Assembly (NCBI RefSeq): GCF_000522505.1
Contig: NZ_AZMV01000007.1
Span: 62,001 to 126,000, forward strand
Direction of reading: 5' to 3'
DNA length: 64,000 bases
From: Bifidobacterium moukalabense DSM 27321
Lineage (GTDB): Bacteria > Actinomycetota > Actinomycetes > Actinomycetales > Bifidobacteriaceae
In this document: positions 55,323 to 63,763 of the stretch, one piece after another
How the letters are laid out: each line of letters opens with the position of its first letter
Position numbering within the stretch: the first letter of the stretch is position 1
Notes under the pieces: generated by a model
Told to the model about the DNA's origin: nothing
What the model saw: the letters and a program-made list of their open reading frames with translations, nothing else
The model's database searches: none
Position numbers and translations under genes: made by a program

Positions 55323-56357
55323 ATGAACATGCACAAGCATCCCCTTGCAAGAGTGACGAAAGCTCAGCGACGCCTGGACGCGATGCTTCATCAAGCCCAT
55401 GCGCGGCGTCGTCTTGCGGTACCCGACCAGCCCAGGGACCGCCGCGCCTTCCAGCGCCGTATGCGCACCGGCATGATCATCATGCCGAAGAAAGGCTGCT
55501 ATATCAGCGCGCAGCAATGGAATGCGCTTTCTTATGCCAATCGCATCATATGGACGCTCCGAACGGTCTGCCACCAACATCCGGACTGGGTGCTGTGCGG
55601 GCCATCCGCCGCTGGTGCGTATGGCTACTCGACCACTTTGCAACTGCAGCGGTATGTGCACATTGCAGTAACGGAACGTTCCAAGGCGGGCCGTCACGGC
55701 TTCGTAATCGCACATTTTTACAAGGATCCTCCGCCGACGAAAGTCGTGGATGGCATGCGGGTCACTGGGGAAATCCAGACCATGGCGGACTGTGCGCGGA
55801 TGCTGGATTTCGAGCATGCGATGATCGTATGCTGTACTGGCTTGCGTAAGGGCAATCTCACGAAAGAGAAACTGCGGGAGTTCGTCGACAACAAGAGAAA
55901 AATCGGTGGCATCATCCGTGCACGTTATGTTGCGGAGCGTGTGGAGCCGGCGTGCGAGAATGGCGGCGAGGTGGCCGCGTTCGCTGCGATGCTGGAATTG
56001 GGGTTCGCGCAGCCGAAGGTGCAGGTTACTTACGTGAGTCCGCTGGACGAGCGTGATATCAGACCTGATTTTTCATGGAAACGTGATGATGGCAGCATTG
56101 TGGTCGGTGAGCTGGACGGTCGGCAGAAGTACGTGGATCCGTCCATGACGGTCGACGGCGACACGATTGGTGTGATTCTACGCGAGAAGGACCGTGAAAG
56201 CGAACTGAATATGCTGAAGATTGACGTCGTGAGATTCCAGATGGAACATGTCCGGGCCCGGGAACCGCTACGACAGCGGCTGGATGCGGCTCGGGTGCCG
56301 CGTAATCCGCTCGCCCGTGTCTCGCCATTTGCGGGATTCCGCAGCGCCGCCTACTAG
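55323..56357 (+). CDS. AbiEi-like / DUF559-type nuclease-fold protein, unknown function
   Basis: A 344-residue cytoplasmic protein. The first half (about 55-220) has the plan of AbiEi-like antitoxin/DUF proteins (GCYISAQQWNALSYANRI, DWVLCGPSAAGAYGY, VTGEIQTMADCARML). The second half has PDFSWKRDDGSIVVGELDGRQKY, the D...ExD/K arrangement of PD-(D/E)xK nuclease folds. A partner toxin gene is not adjacent, so an active toxin-antitoxin system is not shown. The start at 55323 has no ribosome site, but TATCTT lies 10 bases upstream, so it may be leaderless; the frame is open to 55128 through the repeat cluster. Confidence 0.55.
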   Translation: MNMHKHPLARVTKAQRRLDAMLHQAHARRRLAVPDQPRDRRAFQRRMRTGMIIMPKKGCYISAQQWNALSYANRIIWTLRTVCHQHPDWVLCGPSAAGAYGYSTTLQLQRYVHIAVTERSKAGRHGFVIAHFYKDPPPTKVVDGMRVTGEIQTMADCARMLDFEHAMIVCCTGLRKGNLTKEKLREFVDNKRKIGGIIRARYVAERVEPACENGGEVAAFAAMLELGFAQPKVQVTYVSPLDERDIRPDFSWKRDDGSIVVGELDGRQKYVDPSMTVDGDTIGVILREKDRESELNMLKIDVVRFQMEHVRAREPLRQRLDAARVPRNPLARVSPFAGFRSAAY

Positions 56358-56519
56358 AATCCTCCGCTCTTCGTTCCCGAATCCTGTCCGTATCCGAATT
56401 TTTGCCGTATTGCTCCCGCCGGGTGATCCGGTCCTTTGGCATGCCCGGTTCGTGAGATGTGCGAGCCGTGAGATACGTGAGCCGATCCGGCAGGCGCACG
56501 ACCTTGGCCGAGTCTCCCA

Positions 56520-56652
56520 CATGTCCGATTCTGGTGAATCAGCCACAACGGAAGGGTAATTGCCATGTTGTGTGTCCGATTCACCAGAATCGGACACACA
56601 ACATGGGATCAGGGGTGTGCGGATGGCTGATTCACCAGAATCGGACACATGG
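56520..56652. repeat. GTCCGATTC palindrome cluster with a 19-base-arm unit
   Basis: Three units at 56520-56546, 56564-56605 and 56623-56652. The middle one has perfect 19-base arms around ACCA, the longest palindrome of the family here. The cluster lies between two convergent genes, 22 bases past the aldolase stop on its strand. The first 160 bases of this gap show nothing else. Confidence 0.88.
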
Positions 56653-56674
56653 AGGGGAGGGACGTGCGGAGGAA

Positions 56675-57763
56675 CTACTTCAGCGCGCGGCCTGCGGAAC
56701 CCAGCTGCTTACAGGCCTCGACCACACGTGCGGCCATCGCGGATTCGGCCTCTCGACCCCACGAGCGTGGGTCGTAGAACTTCTTGTTGCCGACTTCTCC
56801 ATCGATCTTCAGCACGGAATCGTAATTGCGGAACATGTGTCCGGCAATCGCGCGGGAGAACGCATACTGCGTATCCGTGTCGATGTTCATCTTGACCACG
56901 CCGTAGCTGACTGCCTCCGCAATCTCGGCCGCCGACGATCCGGAACCACCGTGGAACACCAGCGGGAACGGCTTGCCTTCCGGCATATCCGGCAGTGCGC
57001 AAGCCGAAACGTGTGCGGCGTCAACGCTTCCAAGACGCCCGTCATGCGCGGCCTCCCACACCTCGGCCTGAATGTCGTGCAGCAATCGTGGGCGCAGCTG
57101 CACCACGCCCGGCTTGTACGCGCCATGCACGTTGCCGAACGTGAACGCGGCCATGTAGCGGCCATGCTCGCCCAATCCCAATCGTTCCGCCACACGCACG
57201 CCGTCGGCCGGCGTGGAATACAGCTTTTCGTTGATTTCCGCGGAATGGCCGTCCTCCTCGCCGCCGACCGCGCCGATTTCAATCTCGAGCACGGTGTGCG
57301 CCTTCACGGACTTTTCCAGCAGCTCCTCGGCGATATCAAGATTCTCTTCCAGCGGAACCGTCGAACCGTCCCACATGTGCGACTGGAACGTCGGCTCCTC
57401 GCCGCGCCTGACCTGCTCCGCCTCGTGCGCGAGCAGAGGGCGGACCCATTCGTCCAAATATTGCTTGGCGCAATGGTCGGTATGCAGCGCCACCGTGATG
57501 TTCGGATAGTGCGCTGCCACCTCATGCGCGAATGCGGCGAATGCGAGCGATCCGACCACACGATCGTTGATCGACTGCCCGGAGAAATATGCGGAACCGC
57601 CCACCGACACCTGGATGATGCCGTCGGATTCCGCCTCGGCGAATCCCTGCAGTGCCGCGTTCAGCGTCTGCGTGCTGGTCACATTGATTGCAGGATATGC
57701 GTAGCCGCCACGGCGTGCGGCATCCAGCATCTCGGCATAACGTTCAGGAGTTGCGATAGTCAT
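56675..57763 (-). CDS. fba: Class II fructose-bisphosphate aldolase
   Basis: A zinc-dependent aldolase (362 residues) splitting fructose-1,6-bisphosphate. Asp96 and the zinc ligand His97 lie in HTDHCAK; the second zinc-binding histidine lies in FGNVHGAY, the third in FHGGSG, and Asn in KMNIDTDTQ completes the site. EIGAVGGEEDG is the class IIA signature. In organisms using the phosphoketolase pathway it mostly links the lower glycolytic steps to hexose formation. The start at 57763 follows GGAGAC; a CATAAT box lies just upstream, so the leader is very short. Confidence 0.95.
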   Translation of the reverse strand: MTIATPERYAEMLDAARRGGYAYPAINVTSTQTLNAALQGFAEAESDGIIQVSVGGSAYFSGQSINDRVVGSLAFAAFAHEVAAHYPNITVALHTDHCAKQYLDEWVRPLLAHEAEQVRRGEEPTFQSHMWDGSTVPLEENLDIAEELLEKSVKAHTVLEIEIGAVGGEEDGHSAEINEKLYSTPADGVRVAERLGLGEHGRYMAAFTFGNVHGAYKPGVVQLRPRLLHDIQAEVWEAAHDGRLGSVDAAHVSACALPDMPEGKPFPLVFHGGSGSSAAEIAEAVSYGVVKMNIDTDTQYAFSRAIAGHMFRNYDSVLKIDGEVGNKKFYDPRSWGREAESAMAARVVEACKQLGSAGRALK

Positions 57764-57914
57764 GTCTCCATTATGTCTCGTTTTGTGACACTTTGCTTTC
57801 CACATCGTGACTCCGGGGGCGTTTGCCGACCGGATCGTTTGCCGATGCGGCAACGTCGCCTACAATTGCGGTAATCCCGATACGATTACGGAAATGGCGG
57901 CGAAAGAAACCAGC

Positions 57915-59111
57915 ATGACTTTGGAAGACGATATCGAAGAGCTGTCTTTTGAGGATAGCGTCCGTCCGCCGCGCAAACGTCGCACCTGGCTGCGCGTCAT
58001 ACTTGCGATGCTGCTGGCCGTACTGACCGTCGGCAGTGCGACGGGTGGCTGGTATCTGTGGAACTATCATCTGCGCCGCATTCCGATTACCGTCAATCGC
58101 GTCAACCGGCTCGTTCGCGTCGACAGCACGATCGCGACCCTGCTGCGTGACAACGATGATTTCAACACCAAGCCCGGCCGGTTGCTGGACATCACCGGTA
58201 AGGTGCTCGACAAACGCGGCGGCGGGGCGATCGTCGTGAAACGTAACGGCGCCGTCGTGGCGACCTCGCGGCTTGACGGCACGCACATGGCCGACAACGA
58301 CGTGATCACCGTGGAATCCGGCAAGGACCGGACCGAAGCGCACACCGTACGCTACGACACAGTCAAATATGGTACCGACATCGATCTCAACAATGGGCCA
58401 TTGCAGGAAGTCAAACAGCTTGGTAAAGACGGCAAAAAGGAGATCTGGGTCGGACGGAGATCCAAGAAGGAAGTCGACAAAGGGTTCTCGCAAAAACCGC
58501 AGAACCTGGTCGTGCAGTCGCGCTCGCCGCGACCGGCCGGACGCAAGGTGATCGCACTGACATTCGATGACGGCCCAAGCCAATACAGCGACAAGATCCT
58601 GGACATACTCAAGGAGAAGGGCGCGAAGGCGACGTTCTTCGACGTCGGCGAGAGCGCCGCGCAATACCCGAAGCAGGAGAAGCGCATGCTTACGGAAGGG
58701 CATCAGGTGGCGAGCCACAGCAACACGCATCCGTACATGCCGAAGATGGGCCGCGACGAGCTACGTGCGGAGATCAAGGCCGGATTCGACAATCTGAAGC
58801 AGGCGTCCGGATTGGAGACGCGGGTGATGCGTTCGCCATACGGTGCGTTCGGCGTGGAGCAGTGGAAGCAGTGCGCCGACCTGCTCGACATGAACGTGCT
58901 GTGGGATATCGATACGGAGGACTGGAAGATGCCGGGAGCGCAGGCCATTCATGATGCGGTGCTGAACAATGCGCATAACGGTGCGGTGGTGCTGATGCAT
59001 GACGGTGGCGGCGACCGGTCGCAGGACGTGGAGGCGCTGCCGGGGATCATCGACGATCTGAAGAAGCAGGGGTATGAGTTCGTGACCGTGGCACAGCTGA
59101 GCAGAATGTAG
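57915..59111 (+). CDS. Membrane-anchored polysaccharide (peptidoglycan) deacetylase
   Basis: A 398-residue NodB-fold protein. An N-terminal membrane helix (about 29-47) is followed by a ubiquitin-like or G5-type module (about 55-145), and the deacetylase domain has TFDDGPS (motif 1), ASHSNTHP (motif 2, the zinc histidines), RSPYGAFG (motif 3) and VVLMHDGGG (motif 5). It should remove acetyl groups from GlcNAc or MurNAc in the wall. The start at 57915 has a weak GAAAG; ATG 57894 is the alternative. It is divergent from fba. Confidence 0.87.
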   Translation: MTLEDDIEELSFEDSVRPPRKRRTWLRVILAMLLAVLTVGSATGGWYLWNYHLRRIPITVNRVNRLVRVDSTIATLLRDNDDFNTKPGRLLDITGKVLDKRGGGAIVVKRNGAVVATSRLDGTHMADNDVITVESGKDRTEAHTVRYDTVKYGTDIDLNNGPLQEVKQLGKDGKKEIWVGRRSKKEVDKGFSQKPQNLVVQSRSPRPAGRKVIALTFDDGPSQYSDKILDILKEKGAKATFFDVGESAAQYPKQEKRMLTEGHQVASHSNTHPYMPKMGRDELRAEIKAGFDNLKQASGLETRVMRSPYGAFGVEQWKQCADLLDMNVLWDIDTEDWKMPGAQAIHDAVLNNAHNGAVVLMHDGGGDRSQDVEALPGIIDDLKKQGYEFVTVAQLSRM

Positions 59112-59160
59112 GCGCGGGATGGATGGTGAGGGCCGATGCCCGGGGAACGCCGGATTCCCA

Positions 59161-59290
59161 TTTGTCCGATTCTGGTGAATCAGACAGACGGAGCGCCTCG
59201 GCGTATGCCCGAATGACCGATTCTGGAGAATCGGACAAATAAGGGGTGAAAGGTGGGCGTGCATGGCTGATTCTCCAGAATCGGACGAAC
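59161..59290. repeat. GTCCGATTC palindrome cluster (three units)
   Basis: Units at 59161-59186, 59212-59240 and 59262-59290 with loops TGGT, TGGA and TCCA. The first has an inward GAATCAGACA arm and the last an inward GGCTGATTC arm. It lies between the deacetylase and purA. Confidence 0.88.
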
Positions 59291-59366
59291 GGAATCGGCG
59301 GTACTCAGTAGAGGGCTCAAGGTACGCTGTTTTCGGCGGAATAAGGCGACAGCGTGGAGGTGCGTT

Positions 59367-60653
59367 ATGCCGGGTATCGTGTTGATTGGCGCTCAATGGG
59401 GCGACGAAGGTAAAGGCAAGGCCACCGATTTGATCGGCACCAAGGTCGATTACGTTGCGCGCTTCAACGGCGGCAACAACGCAGGCCATACCGTGGTGGT
59501 CGGCGACGAATCCTACGCACTGCATCTGCTGCCGTCCGGCATCATCAGCCCGACTGCCACGCCGGTCATCGGCAACGGCGTCGTAGTGGATCCGGAAGTG
59601 CTGCTTGAAGAGATCGATGGCCTCGAAAGCCGCGGTGTGGACTGCTCCCGTCTGCTGCTGAGCGAAAGCGCGCATATCATCGCGCCGTATCATCGCGTGC
59701 TCGACAAGGTGACCGAGCGCTTCCTCGGCAAGCATAAGATCGGCACCACCGGCCGCGGTATCGGCCCCGCCTACGCCGACAAGATCAATCGCGTCGGCAT
59801 CCGGGTGCACGACTTGTTCAACGCGGAACATCTGCATGACAAGGTCGAGGCAAGCCTGCATCAGAAGAATCAGATGCTGGTCAAACTGTACAACCGTCGT
59901 CCGATCGACGTGGACCAGACCACCGATGAGCTGCTGAAGCTTGGTGAACGCCTGAAGCCTTACGTTGCCAATACCTCCTTGGTGCTGAACAAGGCGCTTG
60001 ACGAGGGCAAGACCGTATTGTTCGAGGGTGGCCAGGCCACCATGCTTGACGTGGATCATGGCACCTACCCGTTCGTGACCTCCTCCAACCCGACCGCCGG
60101 CGGCGCGTGCACCGGTACCGGTGTCGGCCCGACCAAGATCACCCGCGTGATCGGCGTCTCCAAAGCGTATGTGACCCGTGTCGGCGAAGGTCCGTTCCCA
60201 ACCGAACTGTTTGGTGAGGATGGCGAGTGGCTGCGCGCCCAAGGTCACGAATACGGTGTGACCACCGGTCGCCCGCGCCGCTGTGGCTGGTTCGACGCGG
60301 TCGTGAATCGTTACGCCTCGCAGGTCAACGGACTGACCGATATCGTGCTCACCAAGCTTGATGTGCTTACCGGTTTGAAGGAGATTCCGATCTGCGTGGC
60401 CTACAGCGTGAACGGCGAACGTCACGATGATATGCCGACCGATCAGGCTGAATTCGCTGCGGCCAAGCCGATTTACGAGACGATGCCGGGTTGGACCGAG
60501 GACATTTCGCAGGTGCATGCTTTTGAGGACCTGCCGCAGACCTGCCAGGATTATGTCAAGCGTCTTGAAGAACTGTCCGGATGCCGTATTTCCGTGATCG
60601 GCACCGGCCCGCAGCGCGATCACATCATCCAGATTAACTCGCTCATCGACTGA
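59367..60653 (+). CDS. purA: Adenylosuccinate synthetase
   Basis: The 428-residue enzyme joins IMP and aspartate using GTP, the first step from IMP to [14 protein letters not shown] (about 7-17) and NGGNNAGHT are the IMP/GTP motifs, and [13 protein letters not shown] the aspartate loop. Length and motifs are normal. The ribosome site is GGAGGTG. A palindrome cluster and a possible promoter lie upstream, and a terminator lies directly downstream. Confidence 0.97.
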   Translation: MPGIVLIGAQWGDEGKGKATDLIGTKVDYVARFNGGNNAGHTVVVGDESYALHLLPSGIISPTATPVIGNGVVVDPEVLLEEIDGLESRGVDCSRLLLSESAHIIAPYHRVLDKVTERFLGKHKIGTTGRGIGPAYADKINRVGIRVHDLFNAEHLHDKVEASLHQKNQMLVKLYNRRPIDVDQTTDELLKLGERLKPYVANTSLVLNKALDEGKTVLFEGGQATMLDVDHGTYPFVTSSNPTAGGACTGTGVGPTKITRVIGVSKAYVTRVGEGPFPTELFGEDGEWLRAQGHEYGVTTGRPRRCGWFDAVVNRYASQVNGLTDIVLTKLDVLTGLKEIPICVAYSVNGERHDDMPTDQAEFAAAKPIYETMPGWTEDISQVHAFEDLPQTCQDYVKRLEELSGCRISVIGTGPQRDHIIQINSLID

Positions 60654-60689
60654 TTTCCGCTACGCATCATTGGCGGCATACGTATGATT

Positions 60690-60724
60690 GGTGTCGGCAG
60701 GTGTATGCCTGGCCGGCACCTTTT
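60690..60724 (+). terminator. Terminator of purA
   Basis: GGTGTCGGCAGG pairs with CCTGGCCGGCACC (one bulge and one G-T pair) around TGTATG, followed by TTTT. Confidence 0.8.
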
Positions 60725-60734
60725 GCTATCCGTT

Positions 60735-60916
60735 TGTTTGTCCGAATCTCCCGAATCAGACAACCAACGGGTAACCTGACGCTCCTATTTGTCCGATTCT
60801 GGTGAATCGGACATTCGAGGGCTGGTTTGGATACGGTGAGTGTCCGATTCTGGAGATTCGGACACGTGCGGACCGATGGTGAGGCCGTGGATGACTGATT
60901 CACCAGAATCGGACAT
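60735..60916. repeat. GTCCGATTC palindrome cluster (four units)
   Basis: Units at 60735-60764, 60787-60813, 60839-60865 and 60891-60916. The first has the arm changed to GTCCGAATC, and the third has GAGATTC in the right arm; both keep most pairing. The first unit follows the purA terminator by ten bases. Confidence 0.85.
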
Positions 60917-60960
60917 TCGGGGTGCAGGCATAATGGACAGGAAGACAGGAGCGCAATGCG

Positions 60961-62532
60961 ATGAGTTCGATTCCGACCATCGACAGGCTGATTCCACGAT
61001 TCGACCATCTGAAGTGGAAGATGGCCGCGGCCGGTGTCGCTGTCGGCTTGCTTTCCGGTCTGCTGGTGGTCGTCTACCGGCTTGGCATCGAATATGGCAC
61101 GGATTGCGCACGTTGGATGTACGCGCAGATTCGGAACCAGCCATGGCTGCTTGCGCCGTGGGCGGCTGCGGCCGTCATCAGCGCCCTGCTCATCGTCTGG
61201 ATGGTCGGCAAGGAGCCGATGGCCGGCGGCAGTGGCATTCCTCAAACCAATGGCGTGGTGATCAACGGTCTGAGGATGCGCTGGCAAAGCATTCTGCCGG
61301 TCCGTTTCGTCGGCGGCCTGCTGGGCTCGCTGTTCGGCCTGTCGCTTGGCCGCGAGGGGCCGTCCATCCAAATAGGCGCATCCGGGGCGCAGTTTCTGTC
61401 GCATCGTCTGCGTGGCCGACGCCGTGAGGACGCGCAGGAGCATTATCTGGTGTCCGCCGGTGCCGCCGCTGGCCTTTCCGCTGCGTTCAGCGCCCCGCTT
61501 TCCGGCATGATGTTCGCGCTCGAAGGCATTCATCGCAGTTTTTCGCCCGCTATTCTGATGGGTGCGACGGCTGCCTCACTGACCGCCGATTTCGTTTCGA
61601 AGTATTGTTTCGGATTGCGTCCCGTGCTGGATTTCGGCGTGATCGAGCAACTGCCTCTTACCGAATACGTCTGGCTGATTCCGCTTGGGATCGTCGCAGG
61701 TTTGGTCGGTACGCTGATGAACCGTTCCCTGCTCGGACTGCAGACGTTATATGGCAGGCTTCCGGCGTGGAGTCGCCCGATGATCGCCATCGCGATCGCT
61801 CTGCCGGTCGGCGTCTGGTTGCCGGATGTGCTCGGAGGCGGGTCGAACCTCATCGCATTGTCCGAAAAGGCCGAAACAGGCATCGGTATGCTGTGCCTAT
61901 TGTTCGTGGCGAAGATGATCTTCACCGGTACCAGTTTTGGTTCCGGCACGCCAGGCGGTATTTTCATGCCGATTTTGGCGGTCGGTTCGTTGGCTGGCGG
62001 CATCTGCGGTGAGGCCGCACGTCAGTTCGTCGGATTGCAGGCGCAGTCCGTGGCCGTATTTGCGGTCTGTGTGATGACGGGCACGTTGGCGGCCTCCGTG
62101 AAGACGCCGATTACTTCGATCTTGTTGGCCGTTGAGATGTCGGGTACGTTGACGCACATGCTGCCGATTGCGGCGGTGGCCTTCATCGCGCTTCTTGTCT
62201 CCGACTTGCTGCGCACCAAGCCGATCTACGGTGAGTTGTTGGCGCGGTATATGAAGGCGCAAGGCATGGAGTCGAATATACCGGGCCATGTTGGCAGCGG
62301 GGTGATGGAACTTCCGTTGGAGATGGGTGCCGAAGCGGATGGCAAGCGGGTACGTGACGTGGCATGGCCGTCAGGTTGCCTGATTATCGGACTGCGTCGC
62401 GGCGAACGCGAGACCGTGCCGCGCGGGGATACCACATTGCGTGCCGGTGACTATCTGGTGGTGTTGTTCAGCGGCGAGGAGGAGCGTGAGGTGCGTCTCG
62501 CCATGCATCGGCTGTGTGATGTCGGCCTGTGA
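60961..62532 (+). CDS. ClC-family chloride/proton antiporter with RCK C domain
   Basis: A 523-residue membrane protein with about eleven hydrophobic segments and the ClC selectivity motifs GSGIPQ, GREGPS and GSGTPGGIF. The C-terminal ~80 residues (GVMELPLEMGAEADGKRV...) form a TrkA-C/RCK-C-like domain, which may sense ligands. In bacteria such proteins exchange chloride or fluoride for protons; the neighbouring FluC pair makes fluoride one possibility, but the sequence lacks a motif I can use to decide. No good ribosome site is seen at the ATG. Confidence 0.88.
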   Translation: MSSIPTIDRLIPRFDHLKWKMAAAGVAVGLLSGLLVVVYRLGIEYGTDCARWMYAQIRNQPWLLAPWAAAAVISALLIVWMVGKEPMAGGSGIPQTNGVVINGLRMRWQSILPVRFVGGLLGSLFGLSLGREGPSIQIGASGAQFLSHRLRGRRREDAQEHYLVSAGAAAGLSAAFSAPLSGMMFALEGIHRSFSPAILMGATAASLTADFVSKYCFGLRPVLDFGVIEQLPLTEYVWLIPLGIVAGLVGTLMNRSLLGLQTLYGRLPAWSRPMIAIAIALPVGVWLPDVLGGGSNLIALSEKAETGIGMLCLLFVAKMIFTGTSFGSGTPGGIFMPILAVGSLAGGICGEAARQFVGLQAQSVAVFAVCVMTGTLAASVKTPITSILLAVEMSGTLTHMLPIAAVAFIALLVSDLLRTKPIYGELLARYMKAQGMESNIPGHVGSGVMELPLEMGAEADGKRVRDVAWPSGCLIIGLRRGERETVPRGDTTLRAGDYLVVLFSGEEEREVRLAMHRLCDVGL

Positions 62533-62542
62533 GCGCCGTTTG

Positions 62543-62570
62543 CATGTCTGATTCTGGAGATTCGGACATG
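62543..62570. repeat. GTCCGATTC-type palindrome, single variant unit
   Basis: CATGTCTGATTC-TGGA-GATTCGGACATG: the loop side is changed, but CATGTC/GACATG outer bases stay paired. It lies 10 bases after the ClC stop. The remaining gap shows nothing else. Confidence 0.7.
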
Positions 62571-62722
62571 TGGTCGGATTGCGACATGGCAGCGTGTACA
62601 CTCGTGCAATGTCAGAAAGACGGCATCTGCGGCCGGCGCATCGTTGTATGGCCCAGTCGCGAGAACGGTGTGGTTCGTGAGATCGTCTGAAAGCTTTGTG
62701 GACAATAGGAAATGGGAGCGGT

Positions 62723-63763
62723 ATGGAATCGCAGACACGGGGCCCGTTGCATGGCGGACAAGCGGATGGCGAGTCCGAACCGCCCAAGCCGGTGAATGCA
62801 GGGGAGGATCCGAATCCGGCGACGCAGTCGATCAGTGTGACCGAGGCGGCCAATGCGGACGCCCGGCCGCAAGGTGCGGCTGCGGCTCCCAATCCTCCCC
62901 GGATTCCTCTCGCCCCGTTGAAGCGCGTGCAGGCGCGGTTCAATCCTCTGGCCGACGGGCTGATGTATCTGGTGGTGTTCGTCGGCGGTTTCGTCGGTGT
63001 GGGGCTTCGTCGCGTGCTTGATGTGATGATGCCGGCAGCCGAAGGGCAGCCGTTCGTGCCGGGTACATTCGTGTCGAACATGCTGGCCTGCCTTTTGTTC
63101 GCCATGCTGGTCGAATATATGACGGTCGCCTCATGGCTGCCCCGTCGCATACGCCAGATCACCAGCCGTGGCCTCGGTCTGGGATTGCTCGGGGGACTTT
63201 CCACCATGTCCGGTCTCATGCTGGAAGCCATGGAGGGAATGAGAACGCATCATGTGGCGGGTGCGTTGCTGTATCTTGCGATCAGTTTCATCGGAGGCGT
63301 GATTGCATCCGCGATGAGTGTCGGGCTTATGCAGTTGCTGCTTGCGCGGCGCACGCGCAGAACCGTACGTGAGGCATTGCAGGTGTCCGATTCTCCAGAA
63401 TCGGACACTCAGGAGGCCGGCAGACGCTCACGGTTGTCCGATTCTGGCGAATCGGACAAATTGGCGGCGCAGGACGCCCCGCCCGAGGGGTATATGCAGG
63501 TGAAAGTGGCCGATGCGGCGCATTCCGCCGCGCAGGCCGCGTTGGAAGCGGCTGCGGCGGCGCAGGCGGCGGCGACCACCGCGGCACAGGCCGCACAGTC
63601 CGAATCCTTGGAATCGCAAGAATCCCCGGTGCTGGCGGAGCTTGCCGGCGTGACGCGGCGGGACAATCCTGCGCCTTCCGAGGATTTGCCGAGTTTCGAG
63701 CCCAAGCCGGTCACTGCGGAGATTCCGTTGGTCGCCGATCCGACCACGGGGGAGGTACGTTGA
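62723..63763 (+). CDS. CrcB/FluC-like protein with a repeat-containing C-terminal tail
   Basis: A 346-residue protein. The CrcB-like core lies at about 70-215 (LMYLVVFVGGFVGVGLRRVLD, VSNMLACLLFAML, GLLGGLSTMSG), so the characteristic Asn and the glycine-rich third helix are recognisable, though GGLSTMSG departs from the usual GGxTTFST. The long soluble tail contains SDSPESD and SDSGESD from two in-frame palindromes, then Ala/Gln-rich and acidic stretches. The N-terminal ~65 residues are also an extension. FluC channels export fluoride as dimers. The start at 62723 follows GGGAGCGGT; the frame is open to TTG 62696. Its stop overlaps the next start (TGATG). Confidence 0.8.
   Translation: MESQTRGPLHGGQADGESEPPKPVNAGEDPNPATQSISVTEAANADARPQGAAAAPNPPRIPLAPLKRVQARFNPLADGLMYLVVFVGGFVGVGLRRVLDVMMPAAEGQPFVPGTFVSNMLACLLFAMLVEYMTVASWLPRRIRQITSRGLGLGLLGGLSTMSGLMLEAMEGMRTHHVAGALLYLAISFIGGVIASAMSVGLMQLLLARRTRRTVREALQVSDSPESDTQEAGRRSRLSDSGESDKLAAQDAPPEGYMQVKVADAAHSAAQAALEAAAAAQAAATTAAQAAQSESLESQESPVLAELAGVTRRDNPAPSEDLPSFEPKPVTAEIPLVADPTTGEVR
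63383..63459. repeat. Two GTCCGATTC palindromes inside the FluC-like gene
   Basis: Perfect units at 63383-63408 (loop TCCA) and 63434-63459 (loop TGGC), both read in the TCC-GAT-TC frame as SDSPESD and SDSGESD. Confidence 0.9.

Noticed and set aside
62533-62722. Fluoride riboswitch before the FluC-like gene
   Set aside because: I could not find the crcB-motif pseudoknot or its conserved bases; only a palindromic unit is present.
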